From assembly GCA_963727575.1 (NCBI GenBank), contig CAVSIA010000006.1, forward strand, positions 1-64,000: a DNA stretch of 64,000 bases. The letters run 5' to 3'. Positions 62,277 to 64,000 of the stretch are shown here, piece by piece. This stretch comes from JAHQVI01 sp963727575. Lineage in GTDB: Bacteria; Pseudomonadota; Alphaproteobacteria; Rhizobiales; Rhodomicrobiaceae. Position numbers and translations under genes: made by a program. The notes beneath the pieces were generated by a model. It had not been told where the DNA came from, searched no databases, and was given only the letters and a program-made list of their open reading frames with translations. Position 1 is the first letter of the stretch; every line of letters starts with the position of its first letter.

Positions 62277-64000
62277 AGGCGCTACCAGGCTCGCAACGGC
62301 CTTATCGCAGCGCAGCGATCTCGTGATCGCCCTGATCATCATCACCGCCGTGATCATGATGATCATCCCGCTGCCGACGCTCGTGGTCGACATCATCATC
62401 ACGCTCAACATCACGGCCGGGCTGCTGATCCTCCTGGTCGGCTTCTACATCACATCACCGATGCAGTTTTCCTCGCTGCCGGCGGTGATCCTGATCGCCA
62501 CCGTGTTCCGCCTCGCGATCACCATCACCACGACGCGTCTGATCCTGCTGCAGGCCAACGCAGGCGAGATCGTCGGAACGTTCGGCAATTTCGTCATCGG
62601 CGGCAATGTCGCGGTGGGCCTGGTGATCTTCTTCATCATTACGATTGCCCAGTTCGTGGTCATCACCAAGGGCGGCGAGCGTGTTGCCGAAGTGGCGGCA
62701 CGTTTCAGTCTCGACGCCTTGCCCGGCAAGCAGATGGCGATCGACAACGAGATGCGGAACGGCGACGTCACGCAGGGCGAAGCGCGTGTGCTCCGGCGCC
62801 GCCTGGAGCGGGAGAGCCATCTCTACGGCGCCATGGACGGCGCGATGAAATTCGTGAAGGGCGACGCCATTGCCGGCCTGGTCATCATCCTGGTCAATCT
62901 GATCGGCGGCCTCGCGGTCGGCATGGCGCAGCAGGGCATGAATTTCGCCCAGGCCATCGAAACCTACTCGCTGCTGACCGTCGGTGACGGCCTCGTCTCG
63001 CAGATCCCGGCGCTTCTCGTCTCGCTCGGCGCAGGCACCGTCGTGACGCGCGTCGCCAGCGACGAGAAGCGGGATCTGGGCAGCGACATCACCAGCCAGC
63101 TGATCAGCGACGCACGCGCGCTCTATCTCGCCGCCGCGGTGCTGTTCGGCCTGTCGCTGATTCCAGGCTTTCCCACCTATGTGTTCCTGACGCTGGGGTC
63201 CTTCCTCATTCTGGGCGGCATCGTCGTCCAGCGCCGCCGTCCGGTGATCGATGTCGAGGACGCCATCGCCGCTCGCGGCGACAGCACAGTTTCGCTGCAG
63301 CGGCGCGAGACCGCGCCGGTCCCGGCCGAGGGCGCCGAAGGCGCGCAGAGGCCGCTGCCGGCGCACGGCATTCTGGTCCGCGTGGCCTCCGATCTCGACA
63401 AGATGATCGCGCCGGCCGCTTTCGCCAGCGGCGTGGAGGTGGTGCGCACCGGGCTTGCCGACGATCTCGGGGTGACGCCGCCGCCGATCGAGCTGCGCAT
63501 GGACGGCGAGTTGGAGCCGGGCCGCTTCCGCATGGACCTGCATGACGTGCCGGTCACGGAAGGGCGGATTCCGGCGGATTTCCTGCTCGTAACCGGCGAC
63601 CCGGTCAATCTCGACCTCGCCGCGATCGAGTTCGAGAAGGGCACGCCGCTTCTCGACCGGCGTGACTCGATCTGGGCGAAGAACAGCTATCAGTCCCGGC
63701 TGAACGACGCCGGCATCGAATATATGACGCCGTCGCAGGTTCTGAACGGCTGTCTCAGCCAGACGCTGCGCCGTTATGCGCCGCAATTTGTCGGCATCCA
63801 GGAGACCCGGGCAATGCTCGGACGGGCCGAACCGGAGTTCGGCGATCTGATCCGCGAAGCACAGGGCGTTGTGCCAATTCAGAAGATTGCGGAGATTATG
63901 CGCCGCTTGGCCGAAGAAAACGTTCCGATTCGAAATTTACGGTTGATTTTGGAGGCTCTTGTCGAGTACGGGCCGAAAGAGAAAGACGTTATTCTACTCG
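62269..64000 (+). CDS. sctV: type III secretion export gate SctV (cut by window edge)
   Basis: 577 residues visible from ATG 62269; the family is ~650-700 aa, so the C-terminus is outside. Helices start at DLVIALIIITAVIMMIIPLP. The FHIPEP-type loop is present: FSLDALPGKQMAIDNEMRNG, RRLERESHLYGAMDGAMKFV, KGDAIAGLVIILVNLIGGLA. The cytoplasmic part begins after RRRPVIDVEDA and contains ELEPGRFRMDLHDVPVTEG and PAEFE-type TGDPVNLDLAAIEFEKGTPL. SctV forms the nonameric cytoplasmic export ring. It overlaps the TPR gene, and the remaining export genes (sctR, S, T, U) probably lie to the right. Confidence 0.93.
   Translation, partial: MLKGATRLATALSQRSDLVIALIIITAVIMMIIPLPTLVVDIIITLNITAGLLILLVGFYITSPMQFSSLPAVILIATVFRLAITITTTRLILLQANAGEIVGTFGNFVIGGNVAVGLVIFFIITIAQFVVITKGGERVAEVAARFSLDALPGKQMAIDNEMRNGDVTQGEARVLRRRLERESHLYGAMDGAMKFVKGDAIAGLVIILVNLIGGLAVGMAQQGMNFAQAIETYSLLTVGDGLVSQIPALLVSLGAGTVVTRVASDEKRDLGSDITSQLISDARALYLAAAVLFGLSLIPGFPTYVFLTLGSFLILGGIVVQRRRPVIDVEDAIAARGDSTVSLQRRETAPVPAEGAEGAQRPLPAHGILVRVASDLDKMIAPAAFASGVEVVRTGLADDLGVTPPPIELRMDGELEPGRFRMDLHDVPVTEGRIPADFLLVTGDPVNLDLAAIEFEKGTPLLDRRDSIWAKNSYQSRLNDAGIEYMTPSQVLNGCLSQTLRRYAPQFVGIQETRAMLGRAEPEFGDLIREAQGVVPIQKIAEIMRRLAEENVPIRNLRLILEALVEYGPKEKDVILL

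Noticed and set aside
1..64000. CRISPR array or rRNA genes
   Set aside because: No regularly spaced direct repeats and no rRNA-like sequence were seen anywhere in the window.

Overview
The window is GC-rich with short intergenic gaps and reads like the chromosome of an alphaproteobacterium, most likely a Hyphomicrobiales (Rhizobiales) soil or host-associated species. Pointers are the type III secretion genes in rhizobial order (sctJ-K-L-N-O-Q, equivalent to rhcJ-nolU-nolV-rhcN-y4yJ-rhcQ), a CrbS/CrbR-type acetate sensor beside a DUF4212/SSS symporter, TRAP and TAXI transporters, and P4-like and dusA-associated integrases. Genus cannot be fixed from the sequence alone.

Layout. 1-6.7 kb: end of an alpha/beta hydrolase, a four-gene envelope-stress operon (RHH protein, PspA, YqiJ, flotillin YqiK), then a gene-poor stretch with a broken serine hydrolase, an ABC ATPase and a PepSY protein. 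7.0-17.8 kb: a mosaic, decaying mobile region ending at a tRNA(CAU). It holds an IS1595-family element, an AT-rich lipoprotein gene and its truncated partner, a frameshifted ArdA antirestriction gene, a translationally coupled serine-recombinase cassette whose first member lacks the catalytic serine, a recombinase/TniQ chimera, an XRE regulator, AlpA and a frameshifted P4-type integrase.

18.1-32.2 kb: a CrbS-like hybrid kinase broken by about eleven frame changes, its CrbR-like regulator, the DUF4212/SSS symporter, proline iminopeptidase, dusA with an integrase remnant at its 5' side, a second SSS symporter, a PHB-depolymerase-like esterase and a CopG regulator. 32.2-36.6 kb: a HlyD/FtsX/ATPase ABC exporter.

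36.8-56.4 kb: a catabolic neighbourhood. It has IclR and GntR regulators, an acetolactate-synthase-like TPP enzyme, an E1 alpha/beta pair without E2/E3, an unrecognised protein made of two GSHGG repeats, an aldo/keto-reductase homologue that has lost its catalytic Tyr and Lys, SDR, BASS-type transporter, cyclase-family hydrolase and zinc alcohol dehydrogenase genes, and two TRAP systems. Matching palindromes before the E1 operon and before the SDR cluster suggest one regulon. The likely overall job is uptake and C-C cleavage of a keto or cyclic acid, but the substrate is unknown. 56.4-64 kb: type III secretion genes, with a TPR gene and sctV running off the right edge.

There are many single-base frame changes (ardA, the first recombinase, the integrase, the tRNA T-loop, the kinase, a methyltransferase-like gene, dctP), and most are net +1. 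Sequencing or assembly error is a real alternative to gene decay for these.
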